From positions 1 to 64,000 of the forward strand of contig CAJTPB010000009.1 in the NCBI GenBank assembly GCA_910578065.1: a stretch of 64,000 bases of DNA. Reading direction: 5' to 3'. How positions within the stretch are numbered: the first letter of the stretch is position 1; each line of letters starts with the position of its first letter. The notes below the pieces were generated by a model. That model was not told where the DNA came from, did not search any database, and saw only the letters and a list, made by a program, of their open reading frames with translations. This DNA is from an uncultured Christensenella sp. Lineage in GTDB: Bacteria; Bacillota; Clostridia; Christensenellales; Borkfalkiaceae. The translations under genes and the position numbers were made by a program. This document shows, in pieces, positions 50,305 to 59,100 of the stretch.

Positions 50305-51629
50305 AAGAATTTTACGGCGAAGAATATTTGTTAAACGGCGAAAGCGCGAAAAAAATTTTTTCCGCGGTGAAAGATTTGCCGATCATAGACTATCACTGTC
50401 ATTTAAACGAAAAGCTGATCGCTCAAAACGCGGGCTTTCAAACGATCGGCGAACTTTGGCTTGCGGGCGATCACTATAAATGGCGCGCCATGCGCCTGTG
50501 CGGCGTAGACGAGGAATATATCACGGGCAAAAAAAGCGATCGCGAAAAGTTTTTCGCCTACGCGAAAATATTGCCCATGCTCGCGGGCAATCCGCTTTAC
50601 GCTTGGTCGCATCGGGAACTGCGCGAACTGTTTGCGATTAAAGAACCTTTAAACGGCGACAGCGCTCAACGCATATGGGATGAAGCAAACGAACGGTTAA
50701 AGGGGTTGCGCCCGCGCGATTTGTTGAAAAAATTCGGCGTGGAATATGTCGCCACAACGGACGATCCCGTAAGCGATTTAAGCGCGCACGGCGTGTACGG
50801 CGGCACGAAAGTCGCGCCCACCTTCCGTCCCGATCGGCTGTATTCGCTCGAAGAAGATTACATAAAACGGCTGGGCGCAAGCGCGGGCGAAGAGATATCG
50901 ACGCTCGATAACCTGCTTTCCGCAATCGAAAAGCGATTAAATTATTTTGTTGTAAAAGGGTGTAAAATTTCCGATCACGGATTCGAAAAATTTCCGCACG
51001 GTTACGCTTCTTACGAAGAGGCGAAGAGGCTGTTTGAACGCCGCGCGGCGTTGCGCGCGGAAGAAAAAGACGCCTTTTTCGGCTTCCTTTTGGTATGGCT
51101 TTCAAAGCAGTATCAAAAAAGGGGCATGATCATGCAGCTGCATTTTTCCGTCGTGCGCAACAACAATGCGCAAATGTTTCGATCGTGCGGGGCAGACAGC
51201 GGATTCGATTTGATGAGCGGGGAACAAAACGTAACCGATTTGATCGCCTTCCTCAATCAAATGCAGGAAGAAGAACGCCCGCAAACTATTTTGTATCCGC
51301 TAAACGACAACAACCTTTCCGCGATTGCGGCGGTAACGGGCGCCTTCCGCAATGTAAAAATGGGCGCGGCGTGGTGGTTTAACGACAGCGTGCAAGGCAT
51401 CAAAAAAAATCTTTCCGTCGTTGCGGAATATTCCGCATTGGGAAGCAGTTTGGGCATGCTTACAGACAGCCGTTCCTTTTCCTCTTACGTGCGGTTCGGC
51501 TTTTTCCGCAGGATCCTTTCCGATTATCTGGGCGGGCTTGTCGAAGGCGGCGAATACCCGTTGGATCAAGCGATCGAAACGGCGAAAAACATCTGCTATT
51601 TTAACGTTAAGGAGGCGCTCGGGCTATGA
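50301..51629 (+). CDS. uxaC: Glucuronate isomerase
   Basis: 442 residues, slightly shorter than the usual about 465. Amidohydrolase-like barrel with YHCHLNEK, WKWRAMR-type region (HYKWRAMRLCG), TTDDPVSDL and MQLHFSVVRNNN. Converts D-glucuronate to D-fructuronate and D-galacturonate to D-tagaturonate. ATGA overlap with the dehydrogenase before it and with uxuA after it. Confidence 0.95.
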   Translation: MKEFYGEEYLLNGESAKKIFSAVKDLPIIDYHCHLNEKLIAQNAGFQTIGELWLAGDHYKWRAMRLCGVDEEYITGKKSDREKFFAYAKILPMLAGNPLYAWSHRELRELFAIKEPLNGDSAQRIWDEANERLKGLRPRDLLKKFGVEYVATTDDPVSDLSAHGVYGGTKVAPTFRPDRLYSLEEDYIKRLGASAGEEISTLDNLLSAIEKRLNYFVVKGCKISDHGFEKFPHGYASYEEAKRLFERRAALRAEEKDAFFGFLLVWLSKQYQKRGMIMQLHFSVVRNNNAQMFRSCGADSGFDLMSGEQNVTDLIAFLNQMQEEERPQTILYPLNDNNLSAIAAVTGAFRNVKMGAAWWFNDSVQGIKKNLSVVAEYSALGSSLGMLTDSRSFSSYVRFGFFRRILSDYLGGLVEGGEYPLDQAIETAKNICYFNVKEALGL

Positions 51630-52699
51630 AAATGACCTTTCGCTGGTACGGCGAGCAGGATAGTATACCCCTGCGATTTATCAAACAAATTCCCAACGTG
51701 AGCGGCGTTGTTACGGCGGTGTACGATACCCCCGTGGGCGAAGTCTGGCAGGAAGAAAAAATCGCGCGGCTCATGCGCCTGTGCGGCGAAGCGGGGCTGG
51801 AAGCGGAAGTGATCGAATCGGTTCCCGTGCACGAAGATATCAAACTCGGCAAGCCCTCACGCGATCGGCTTATCGCAAATTACGCGCAGACCATTCGCAA
51901 TTTGGGCAAGTTCGGGGTAAAGTGCGTTTGCTATAACTTTATGCCCGTGTTCGATTGGCTGCGCACCGATTTAAAAACGCCCGCAAGCGACGGAAGCACT
52001 TCCCTTTCTTACAGCCACGAAGCGCTGTTAAAGCTCGATCCGAAAAATTTGCATCTTCCCGGGTGGGACGAAAGTTACACTTCGGAAGAGTTGAACGGGT
52101 TGCTTGCGGAATACAAGCGGATCACGCACGAAAAACTGTTTGAAAATTTGGTATATTTTTTAAACGGGATCATGCCCGCCTGCGACGAAGCGGGCATAAA
52201 TATGGCGATCCATCCCGACGATCCCCCTTGGGATATGTTCGGTCTGCCGCGCATTGTTACGGGCGAACAAAGTTATGATAAAATGATAAACGCCGTGCCG
52301 AATAAGCACAACGGATTTACTTTTTGCACGGGCAGTTTGGGCGCGGGGCGGGGAAACGATTTGCTCGCCATGGCAAAAAAATACGCACGGCGCATTTACT
52401 TTGCGCATATCCGCCAGCTGAAGTACTGCGGCGAAAAGGACTTTATCGAAGCGGGGCACTTAACGGATGCGGGCGATTTGGATATTTACGCGGTCGTAAA
52501 GGCGCTGATCGAGGGCGGATTTTGCGGCTACGTGCGCCCCGACCACGGCAGAAACATTTGGGGAGAGAACGGCAAAGCGGGCTACGGCTTATACGACAGA
52601 GCACTTGGCGCGTGCTATTTGAACGGTCTGTTCGAGGCGATCGAAAAAACCGTTCGTAACGCAGGCGTTGAAAAAAAATTAACGGAGAAAACAAGATGA
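51626..52699 (+). CDS. uxuA: Mannonate dehydratase
   Basis: 357 residues. Family features: N-terminal FRWYGEQDSIPLRFIKQIPNV, NMAIHPDDPPW, and the CTGSLGAGRGNDL active-site loop followed by AHIRQLK and RPDHGR. Dehydrates D-mannonate to 2-keto-3-deoxygluconate, Fe2+/Mn2+ dependent. Coupled by ATGA to uxaC and to the SDR gene. Confidence 0.96.
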   Translation: MKMTFRWYGEQDSIPLRFIKQIPNVSGVVTAVYDTPVGEVWQEEKIARLMRLCGEAGLEAEVIESVPVHEDIKLGKPSRDRLIANYAQTIRNLGKFGVKCVCYNFMPVFDWLRTDLKTPASDGSTSLSYSHEALLKLDPKNLHLPGWDESYTSEELNGLLAEYKRITHEKLFENLVYFLNGIMPACDEAGINMAIHPDDPPWDMFGLPRIVTGEQSYDKMINAVPNKHNGFTFCTGSLGAGRGNDLLAMAKKYARRIYFAHIRQLKYCGEKDFIEAGHLTDAGDLDIYAVVKALIEGGFCGYVRPDHGRNIWGENGKAGYGLYDRALGACYLNGLFEAIEKTVRNAGVEKKLTEKTR

Positions 52700-53526
52700 A
52701 ATTACCCTTTCAAATCGATTTAAAAGGCAAAACGGCGGTTATCACGGGCGCGGGCGGCGTGTTGATGAGCGAGTTTGCAAAAGCGCTCGGCGCGTGCGGA
52801 GCAAACGTCGCGCTGCTCGATATCGATTACGAGGCGGCGGAAAAAGCCGCAAAAAAGATAGGCGAAAACGCCGTTGCGGTGCGGTGCAACTGTTTGGATA
52901 AGGCGAGCGTGGAAGAGGCGAAAAACGCCGTTAACGAAGCGTTCGGGCGGGTGGATATTTTGATCAACGGCGCGGGCGGAAACAACCCCAAAGCCACTTG
53001 CGATAACGAAACGATGTCGCCCGATTTAAGCGGGGTGAAAGACTTTTTCGCCCTCGACGAAAGCGGGTTGAAATTCGTATTCGATTTAAATATCACGTCG
53101 GCATTTCTCGTAACGCAGGCGTTTGCAAAAGATATGGTTATCTCGGGGGGGAATATCATTAACGTTTCGTCGATGAACGCATTCCGTCCGCTGACGAAAA
53201 TCCCCGCGTATTCTGCGGCAAAGGCGGGAATTTCTAACTTTACGCAATGGCTTGCCGTGCACTTTGCGCCCTGCAACATTCGCTGCAACGCGATCGCGCC
53301 GGGGTTTTTCGTAACCAATCAAAACAGGTCGCTTTTATACGACGAAGCGGGCGCGCCCACGGCGCGTACGGGCAAAATTTTAAACGCCACGCCCATGAAA
53401 AAATTCGGCGAAACGTCCGATCTGATCGGTACGTTGTTATGGCTTTCCAGCGACGAAGCGAGCGGATTTGTTACGGGCACGGTGATTCCCGTAGACGGCG
53501 GTTTTTCGGCGTACAGCGGGGTTTAA
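52696..53526 (+). CDS. SDR oxidoreductase, probable fructuronate reductase
   Basis: 276 residues. Short-chain dehydrogenase with TGAGGVLM near the N-terminus, INGAGG, INVSSMNAF (catalytic Ser) and YSAAKAG (YxxxK), ending DGGFSAYSGV. Its place between uxuA and eda suggests it reduces D-fructuronate to D-mannonate, the step otherwise done by UxuB, which is absent here. Function is inferred from context. Confidence 0.85.
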   Translation: MKLPFQIDLKGKTAVITGAGGVLMSEFAKALGACGANVALLDIDYEAAEKAAKKIGENAVAVRCNCLDKASVEEAKNAVNEAFGRVDILINGAGGNNPKATCDNETMSPDLSGVKDFFALDESGLKFVFDLNITSAFLVTQAFAKDMVISGGNIINVSSMNAFRPLTKIPAYSAAKAGISNFTQWLAVHFAPCNIRCNAIAPGFFVTNQNRSLLYDEAGAPTARTGKILNATPMKKFGETSDLIGTLLWLSSDEASGFVTGTVIPVDGGFSAYSGV

Positions 53527-53648
53527 CCGCAGATTTGCGCGCGGTGGAATTGCGGTATGACGCGCGCCTTTGCGGCAGCTCTTCGCACAGAAAAATAAAA
53601 CGGCGTTGCATCGTGCAAAAGCGCCGTAAAAAACAAAAGGAAACGTTT
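53527..53648 (+). other. Spacer between the SDR gene and eda
   Basis: About 120 bases with a stem ACGGCG/CGCCGT (53601-53629). It lacks a T-run, so partial termination or mRNA stabilisation is more likely than full termination. Confidence 0.4.
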
Positions 53649-54200
53649 ATGGAACAGTTAATACCCGTCGTCGTTATCAAACAGATCGGCGATACGGAAC
53701 GATACATGCAGGCATTGCTGCACAGCGGCGTAAACTGTGCGGAAATCACCTTTCGCACCGATTGCGCCGAGCAGGCGATCGAACTTGCCGCGCGGCAGTT
53801 TCCGCAAATGGAAATCGGCGCGGGAACGGTAATCAACGGCGATCAGGCGCGGCGCGCCCTTGCGGCGGGGGCGAAATTTATTGTTTCGCCCGGGCTTTCG
53901 GAAGAAGTCGCTTTCATCTGCGCGCAGAAAAATATTCCCTATTATCCCGGTTGCGTAACACCGACGGAAATTATGAAAGCGATCTCGCTTGGGATTCATA
54001 CGGTAAAATTTTTCCCCGCCAACGTATACGGGGGGCTTGCGGCGATGAAGGCGTTAAGCGCGCCCTTTCCGCAAATCAAGTTTATTCCCACGGGCGGGGT
54101 AAACCGCGAAAATTTAAACGAATTTTTAAGTTGGGAAAAAGTCGCCGCAGTGGGCGGTAGTTTTATTATGGAGGAAGCGTTAAAATCATGGCAAAAGTAA
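53649..54200 (+). CDS. eda: KDPG aldolase
   Basis: 183 residues, short but complete barrel. The Schiff-base lysine lies in VKFFPANVYGG, with EITFRTD and PGCVTPTEI as phosphate/substrate loops. Splits 2-keto-3-deoxy-6-phosphogluconate into pyruvate and glyceraldehyde-3-phosphate. ATG at 53649 preceded by AAAGGAAA. Its end overlaps kdgK by 13 bases. Confidence 0.95.
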   Translation: MEQLIPVVVIKQIGDTERYMQALLHSGVNCAEITFRTDCAEQAIELAARQFPQMEIGAGTVINGDQARRALAAGAKFIVSPGLSEEVAFICAQKNIPYYPGCVTPTEIMKAISLGIHTVKFFPANVYGGLAAMKALSAPFPQIKFIPTGGVNRENLNEFLSWEKVAAVGGSFIMEEALKSWQK

Positions 54201-55210
54201 TTACATTCGGCGAGTTGATGCTAAGGCTCGCGCCCGAAAACTACATGCGGTTTGTACAAAGCGAACGGTACGAAGCGACGTTCGGCGGCGCGGAAGCGAA
54301 CGTTGCGGTATCGCTTGCAAATTACGGGGCGGAAGCGGCGTTCGTTACCAAACTGCCCGCGCACGAAATCGGGCAGGCGGCGGTCAATTCTCTGCGCAAG
54401 TTCGGCGTGGATACAAGCAAGATCGTACGCGGCGGCGATCGGGTGGGTATTTACTATTGCGAAAAGGGCGCCTCGCAGCGTCCGAGCAAAGTGATATACG
54501 ATAGGGCGTACTCTGCCATTTCGCTTGCCGAGCGGGGCGACTTCGATTGGGAAACAATTTTAAACGGCGCGAAGTGGTTTCACTTTACCGGCATTACGCC
54601 CGCCCTTAGCGACAACGCAGCCCAAATCTGTTTGGATGCGTGCAAAAAAGCGAAAGAAAAAAAGATAACGGTATCTTGCGATCTTAACTTCCGCAAAAAG
54701 CTGTGGAGCAAGCAAAAGGCGGGCGAGGTAATGGGCAAGCTTTGTAAGTACGTCGATTACTGTATCGCGAACGAAGAAGACGCGAAAGACGTGTTCGGAA
54801 TACAGGCGGAAAACAGCGATATCGAGGGGGGAACGCTCGATAAAAACGGGTATGTTTCGGTTGCGAAAAAGCTGACGGAAGCGTTCGGCTTTAAGGGGGT
54901 TGCGATCACCCTGCGCGAAAGCAAAAGCGCAAACGATAACGATTGGTCGGGCATGCTGTATACGGGCGGCGCGGGGTATTTTTCTAAAAAATATCCCATT
55001 CATATCGTCGACAGAGTGGGCGGCGGCGACAGCTTCGGCGGGGGGCTGATTTACGCCCTTTTAAACGGATATCAACCGCAGCGCGCAATCGAATTTGCGG
55101 TTGCCGCGAGCTGCTTAAAACACACCGTAGAGGGGGATTATAATTTGGTTTCCCTTGCCGAAGCGGAAGCCTTGGCGAACGGAAACGCAAGCGGCAGGGT
55201 ACAGCGATAA
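54188..55210 (+). CDS. kdgK: 2-keto-3-deoxygluconate kinase
   Basis: 340 residues of the PfkB ribokinase family. FGGAEANVAVSLANYG near the N-terminus, SCDLNFRKKLW in the middle, and RVGGGDSFGGGLIYAL as the ATP/anion-hole motif. Phosphorylates KDG to KDPG for the aldolase encoded upstream. Start has GAGGAAG upstream inside eda. Last gene of the operon. Confidence 0.95.
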   Translation: MAKVITFGELMLRLAPENYMRFVQSERYEATFGGAEANVAVSLANYGAEAAFVTKLPAHEIGQAAVNSLRKFGVDTSKIVRGGDRVGIYYCEKGASQRPSKVIYDRAYSAISLAERGDFDWETILNGAKWFHFTGITPALSDNAAQICLDACKKAKEKKITVSCDLNFRKKLWSKQKAGEVMGKLCKYVDYCIANEEDAKDVFGIQAENSDIEGGTLDKNGYVSVAKKLTEAFGFKGVAITLRESKSANDNDWSGMLYTGGAGYFSKKYPIHIVDRVGGGDSFGGGLIYALLNGYQPQRAIEFAVAASCLKHTVEGDYNLVSLAEAEALANGNASGRVQR

Positions 55211-55257
55211 ATTAAAACAGCCGTTCATTTGTGCCGAAAGGGATTTGCCCAATCGCA

Positions 55258-55323
55258 TATAGGTGCACTATTTGCGCACAAACAAAAAACGCCATTTACA
55301 AAATGGCGTTTTTCTCTTATAAT
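55258..55323 (+). promoter_or_regulatory. Operator and promoter of the cytosolic GH43-like gene
   Basis: Operator GTGCACTATTTGCGCAC at 55263-55279, then 15 bases, TTTACA (55295-55300), 17 bp, TATAAT (55318-55323). The promoter lies across a terminator stem for the upstream operon (AAAAACGCCATTT/AAATGGCGTTTTT, 55284-55313). The same operator with the same 15-base distance to -35 occurs before the gene at 57328. Confidence 0.75.
55284..55313 (+). terminator. Terminator of the hexuronate operon
   Basis: AAAAACGCCATTT, short loop, AAATGGCGTTTTT. Confidence 0.8.
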
Positions 55324-55372
55324 CAGGTCAAAATTTACGCAAGCGGGTTTCCGCTGAACGGGAAGGAACATT

Positions 55373-56269
55373 ATGTTATTTACAGAAAAGAACGGTTCGC
55401 GCGCGGCGTATTCCAAAGATCCCGCCGTGGTAAAGGTAGGAAAAAAGTACTTTTTGTATTTTTCTTCCTATTACGAAGACGGTGGAAGGGAAAAGCTGGG
55501 CATTGGAATTGCAACGTCGAACGACGGCGAACGTTGGTCGTCGGCGGGAAAGATCCCGCTTACGCAGGAATGCGAAAAAAACGGAATCGGCGCGCCTGCG
55601 GCGATCGTATTGCAAGGGAAAGTGCATTTATTTTACCAAAGCTACGGAAACTGGAAGAGGGATGCGATTTTGCACGCCGTATCCGACGACGGACTGCATT
55701 TTGAAAAAGACGAAAGTAACCCCGTATTCCGCCCTACGGAAGATTGGTGCGCGGGGCGCGCGATCGACGCGGACGTAGTGCCCTTTCAAGGAAAGCTGTA
55801 CCTCTATTTCGCCACGCGCGATTTTGACATGCAGGTGCAAATGGTGGGCGTTGCGGTTGCCGATTTAAACGGCGATTTTTCGCGCGGGTGCTGGCAGCAA
55901 GGCGTTGCCGCCCCCGTATTGAAACCCGAATACGCGTGGGAGGGGGAATGTATCGAAGCGCCTGCGACCGTCGTGCACGATAATAAAATTTATCTGTTTT
56001 ACGGCGGATCGTACAACTGTACGCCCCAGCAAATCGGTGCGGCGGTTTCGGAAGACGGCGTTCATTTTAAAAAGCTGTTTCAAGAACCCTTTCTGCGCGC
56101 AGGGGAAGCGGGCAGCTGGAACAGCAGCGAATCGGGGCACCCTTACGTGTTTCGCGACGACGACGGAAAGGTATGGCTGTACTATCAGGGATCGGGCGAT
56201 CAAGGGGAAAGCTGGTACCTTTCCAAATGCGAAATCGGCTTTTGCGAAGGGCTTCCCCGCATTCTTTAA
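55373..56269 (+). CDS. Cytosolic GH43/GH130-like five-bladed beta-propeller
   Basis: 298 residues without a signal peptide. Three carboxylates sit at blade starts as in GH43/GH130-type propellers: SKDPAVVKV, IDADVVPF and IEAPATVV. Each blade carries the K-x-Y-L-Y/F-Y-x-G pattern. Probably an intracellular glycosidase or phosphorylase acting on oligosaccharides imported by the downstream transporter. GGAAGGAA precedes the ATG. Preceded by the operator shared with the transporter. Confidence 0.78.
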   Translation: MLFTEKNGSRAAYSKDPAVVKVGKKYFLYFSSYYEDGGREKLGIGIATSNDGERWSSAGKIPLTQECEKNGIGAPAAIVLQGKVHLFYQSYGNWKRDAILHAVSDDGLHFEKDESNPVFRPTEDWCAGRAIDADVVPFQGKLYLYFATRDFDMQVQMVGVAVADLNGDFSRGCWQQGVAAPVLKPEYAWEGECIEAPATVVHDNKIYLFYGGSYNCTPQQIGAAVSEDGVHFKKLFQEPFLRAGEAGSWNSSESGHPYVFRDDDGKVWLYYQGSGDQGESWYLSKCEIGFCEGLPRIL

Positions 56270-57144
56270 TCGCGGCTCCTTTGCGGAAAAGGGTGATCTG
56301 CCTGCGCCTTCATGTAAGAAGAGGGCGATTGCCCGAACGCCGCTTTAAATTGGCGGGAAAAGTATTTTACGTTGGTAAACGAAAGCCGTTCCGCCACCTC
56401 GCTCACGTTTAAAAAGGTGGTCATAAACAGGTGTTTTGCAACGTTCAGCTTTTTATCGAGCGCGTACCGCATGGGCGGAACGCCGTACATTGCGCGGAAC
56501 ACCCGTTCCGTCTGCGATACGGAAAGATGCACGGCGGAAGCGATTTCGGAAAGGTCGATCCGCTCGTAAACGTTATAATCGATAAAATTTTTTGCGACGA
56601 CGGCGGGATTTTCTTTCCGCTCCCGCTCGTTAAATTGGGGCGGTGCGATCAGCTGCGCCAAGCGCAGAATACAGCAAGAAAGTTCGGTGTATGATTCCGC
56701 ATCGAAAAATTCGCCCGCATGCTTGTTTGCAAGCGCAAACGCCTGTTCGAAGATGGCGCGCGCGTCTGCATGCACCACCGCCGCGCTTTCGGTAATGCCG
56801 TGCGCGGAAAGAATGCTGTCTACAAGCGAGCCTTCCACCACAAGAAAAAGTTTTTCGAACGGGTCGTCGCGGTCGGCGTAATAGGTGTGCTGTTGCAGTT
56901 TGTTTAAAAAATACAAATCGCCAGCGCGCACGGGTATGGTTTTTTCTTTCGTTTCGATATACCCTTTGCCCGAAACGACGTACTCGAAGTTATACCGCTC
57001 CCACACCGTGCCCGCCTTGCTCGAATGAACGATCAGGTAATTGGGGTTGGGCAGCGTTTTTCCCGCCATGGCGAGGTGCAGAAAGTCGTTCCCGCGGGAA
57101 CGCTCGTCAAAATAGATGATCTCGTTTTTGCGATTGTTGTGCAT
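56266..57144 (-). CDS. AraC-family regulator of the sugar-uptake genes
   Basis: 292 residues from the ATG at 57144. N-terminal cupin (about 40-120, VWERYNFEYVVSGKGYIETK), C-terminal double helix-turn-helix (about 195-290, DLSEIASAVHLSVSQTERVFRAMYG and NVSEVAERLSFTNVKYFSRQFKAAFG). A longer frame exists upstream, but the ATG lies six bases after TATAAT in a perfect TTGACA-17-TATAAT promoter, so the longer start would be untranscribed. Probably binds the GTGC-N9-GCAC operators before 55373 and 57328 as an activator. Confidence 0.9.
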   Translation of the reverse strand: MHNNRKNEIIYFDERSRGNDFLHLAMAGKTLPNPNYLIVHSSKAGTVWERYNFEYVVSGKGYIETKEKTIPVRAGDLYFLNKLQQHTYYADRDDPFEKLFLVVEGSLVDSILSAHGITESAAVVHADARAIFEQAFALANKHAGEFFDAESYTELSCCILRLAQLIAPPQFNERERKENPAVVAKNFIDYNVYERIDLSEIASAVHLSVSQTERVFRAMYGVPPMRYALDKKLNVAKHLFMTTFLNVSEVAERLSFTNVKYFSRQFKAAFGQSPSSYMKAQADHPFPQRSRD

Positions 57145-57179
57145 AACGCCATTATACCACCGCAGAAAAAATCTGTCAA
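57145..57179 (-). promoter_or_regulatory. Leaderless promoter of the AraC-type regulator
   Basis: Minus strand: TTGACA (57179-57174), 17 bp, TATAAT (57156-57151), six bases, ATG. Confidence 0.85.
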
Positions 57180-57230
57180 TGCGAAAAAACTGCGAAAATA
57201 GTTCCATAAAACGGTAATTTATGTATTTCG

Positions 57231-57296
57231 GTGCGCAAATAGTGCACCTATAAGATAAAATCGTGCGTTTACAAAGCGCGCGCGAAGTGTTACGAT
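57231..57296 (+). promoter_or_regulatory. Operator and promoter of the sugar ABC transporter
   Basis: GTGCGCAAATAGTGCAC at 57231-57247, the reverse complement of the site at 55263, within a 22-bp identical block; 15 bases after the block TTTACA (57268-57273), 17 bp, TACGAT (57291-57296). Confidence 0.75.
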
Positions 57297-57327
57297 TAAA
57301 TCGGAAAACCCGATAGGAGGAAATTTT

Positions 57328-59091
57328 ATGAAAAAACGGTTCATGGGAATGGCGGCAACGGCGCTTTCCGCACTGATGATAGCGCCTTTATTTGCCGCTT
57401 GCGGGCAAGGCGGCGACGATATCGACTTCGACGAAAACGGAAACGTTATCCCTTCCGATAAAACGACGATCATCAATTTTTGGGGCTGGGCGGATAAGTA
57501 CGAAGAAGCGGTGTTCAACAAACTCGTTTCCAACTTTAACGAAAAGTACAGCGGCGTGATCAAGGTAAATTACACGCCCAAGAGTTCGAGCGGATACAGC
57601 GATAATTTCGTCGTAAACATGATCGGCGGGCCGGATATCGCGTATGCGGACGAACGGTATTTTAAGTCGTACGCCGATCAAGGGGTGTTGTACGACGTTT
57701 CGGAATTTTATAAAGAAAGCGTAAAAAACTACTTTACTTCGGAAGGGAAAAACGGCTTAGACGAAGCGGACATGCTTCCCTATACGACGGACAGATACCG
57801 GTACGATCCCGTTACCACCACTTCCGAACAGACGGATCCGTTGTACGGGCTTGCAAAAGATTTGGCGCCTACGGCAATTTACTTTAATACCAAATTCTTT
57901 CAAAACGCGGGCATTACGGTGATATCCGAAACGGAAGAAAGCATTCGCGACTATAACGAGGCGCACCCGACCGCGAAGAAAAAAATAAAAGCGTATTACG
58001 AAGAAAACGGTTCGTATTACTTTAACAAATCCATCGCCATGAGCTGGCAGGAATGCGTCGATCTTTCCCGAAAACTGCAAACGGAAGGGGGCGCCGATTA
58101 CGGATTCTTTTCCGAATGGTGGTTCAACTACGGCTTTACGGTGGGCGGCGACTGCATCGAATACGTTCCGACGAACGATCCCGCGTTCAACGGCGGCTAT
58201 TGGGAATTTACTCTTGCGGACGAAGAAAAAAATTATATCGTAAAAGACGGCGGTCAGCCGATCGCGGTGGGAGGCAATACCTATTCGGCGGGGCAGATCG
58301 TGGAATATAACGATAAAAAGCTGCTTACGGCGGAACAAAAGGAGCAATGTAACGTATTGCCCTCTCAGCGGGAAGCGTTTACCGAATTCGTGCGCCTTTC
58401 GCAGGGCACCGATCAGCTGGTCGATACCGTAAGCATCGAAAACTTTTACGGCGCGGGCGAAGGGGGCAAGCTGTACGGCTACGGCATTACGCCCGATCCC
58501 AACTCGATGAGCGAGAACAAGAACGCATACTTTTCTTCGGGCAAGGTGGCGATGCTCGTTTCCACCGCTTCCGTGCAAAGACAGTTTACCGAGAACATGC
58601 GCGGCGAAAACAAGTTTGACGTATGCCCCATGCTCGTTTACAAAGAATACAGCGCCGACGGCACCGAAGTGCTTGTGCACGGGGTGGAAGGGGCGCACAG
58701 CGGCTCGGTGGGGATCGTTATGAACGCGAACACCAAAAACCCCAACGCGGCGTGGCTGTTTATGGAATATATCGCAAGCAAAGAGGGGCAGGAAATTCAG
58801 GCTTCGGGCGGGTTTGCGGTTCCCTACTATAAATCGCTTGCCTACGCGCAAGACGGCGTATTTTTAAAAAGCGATTACGCCGCGGAAAACGCGATCGTCT
58901 TTGCAAAGGCGACGGCGTACGAAACGCCCGGCGACTGGTGGTATTTGAAAGATAAAAAGTGGATCGACGACTGGGCGCGCGTATTAAACAGCGACGTGCG
59001 CAACGGCAAAAAGAGTTTGACCCAATTTTACGAAAGCGCGGAATATAAAAACACGCAAAAGCTGCTCAACGCGTACACCGCGAAGAAATAA
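57328..59091 (+). CDS. Sugar ABC transporter solute-binding lipoprotein
   Basis: 587 residues, family 1 extracellular solute-binding protein. Signal peptide and lipobox LFAACG. Conserved INFWGWADKYEEAVFNKLVSNF and GPDIAYADERY at the front, and the AHSGSVGIVMNANTKNPNAAWLFMEYI block near the end. Longer than usual (about 430-550), suggesting an oligosaccharide ligand. AGGAGGAAA before the ATG. First of an apparent operon with both permeases, two lipoproteins, and no ATPase nearby, so a shared MsmX/UgpC-type ATPase elsewhere is expected. Confidence 0.93.
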   Translation: MKKRFMGMAATALSALMIAPLFAACGQGGDDIDFDENGNVIPSDKTTIINFWGWADKYEEAVFNKLVSNFNEKYSGVIKVNYTPKSSSGYSDNFVVNMIGGPDIAYADERYFKSYADQGVLYDVSEFYKESVKNYFTSEGKNGLDEADMLPYTTDRYRYDPVTTTSEQTDPLYGLAKDLAPTAIYFNTKFFQNAGITVISETEESIRDYNEAHPTAKKKIKAYYEENGSYYFNKSIAMSWQECVDLSRKLQTEGGADYGFFSEWWFNYGFTVGGDCIEYVPTNDPAFNGGYWEFTLADEEKNYIVKDGGQPIAVGGNTYSAGQIVEYNDKKLLTAEQKEQCNVLPSQREAFTEFVRLSQGTDQLVDTVSIENFYGAGEGGKLYGYGITPDPNSMSENKNAYFSSGKVAMLVSTASVQRQFTENMRGENKFDVCPMLVYKEYSADGTEVLVHGVEGAHSGSVGIVMNANTKNPNAAWLFMEYIASKEGQEIQASGGFAVPYYKSLAYAQDGVFLKSDYAAENAIVFAKATAYETPGDWWYLKDKKWIDDWARVLNSDVRNGKKSLTQFYESAEYKNTQKLLNAYTAKK

Positions 59092-59100
59092 GGAGAAAGT

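Noticed and set aside
53247..53648. Longer eda starting inside the SDR gene
   Set aside because: The N-terminal extension is Arg-rich shadow sequence; the ATG at 53649 has a ribosome-binding site and begins the aldolase fold.
57145..57207. N-terminal extension of the second AraC regulator
   Set aside because: It would be translated from DNA upstream of a perfect promoter whose start site coincides with the ATG at 57144.
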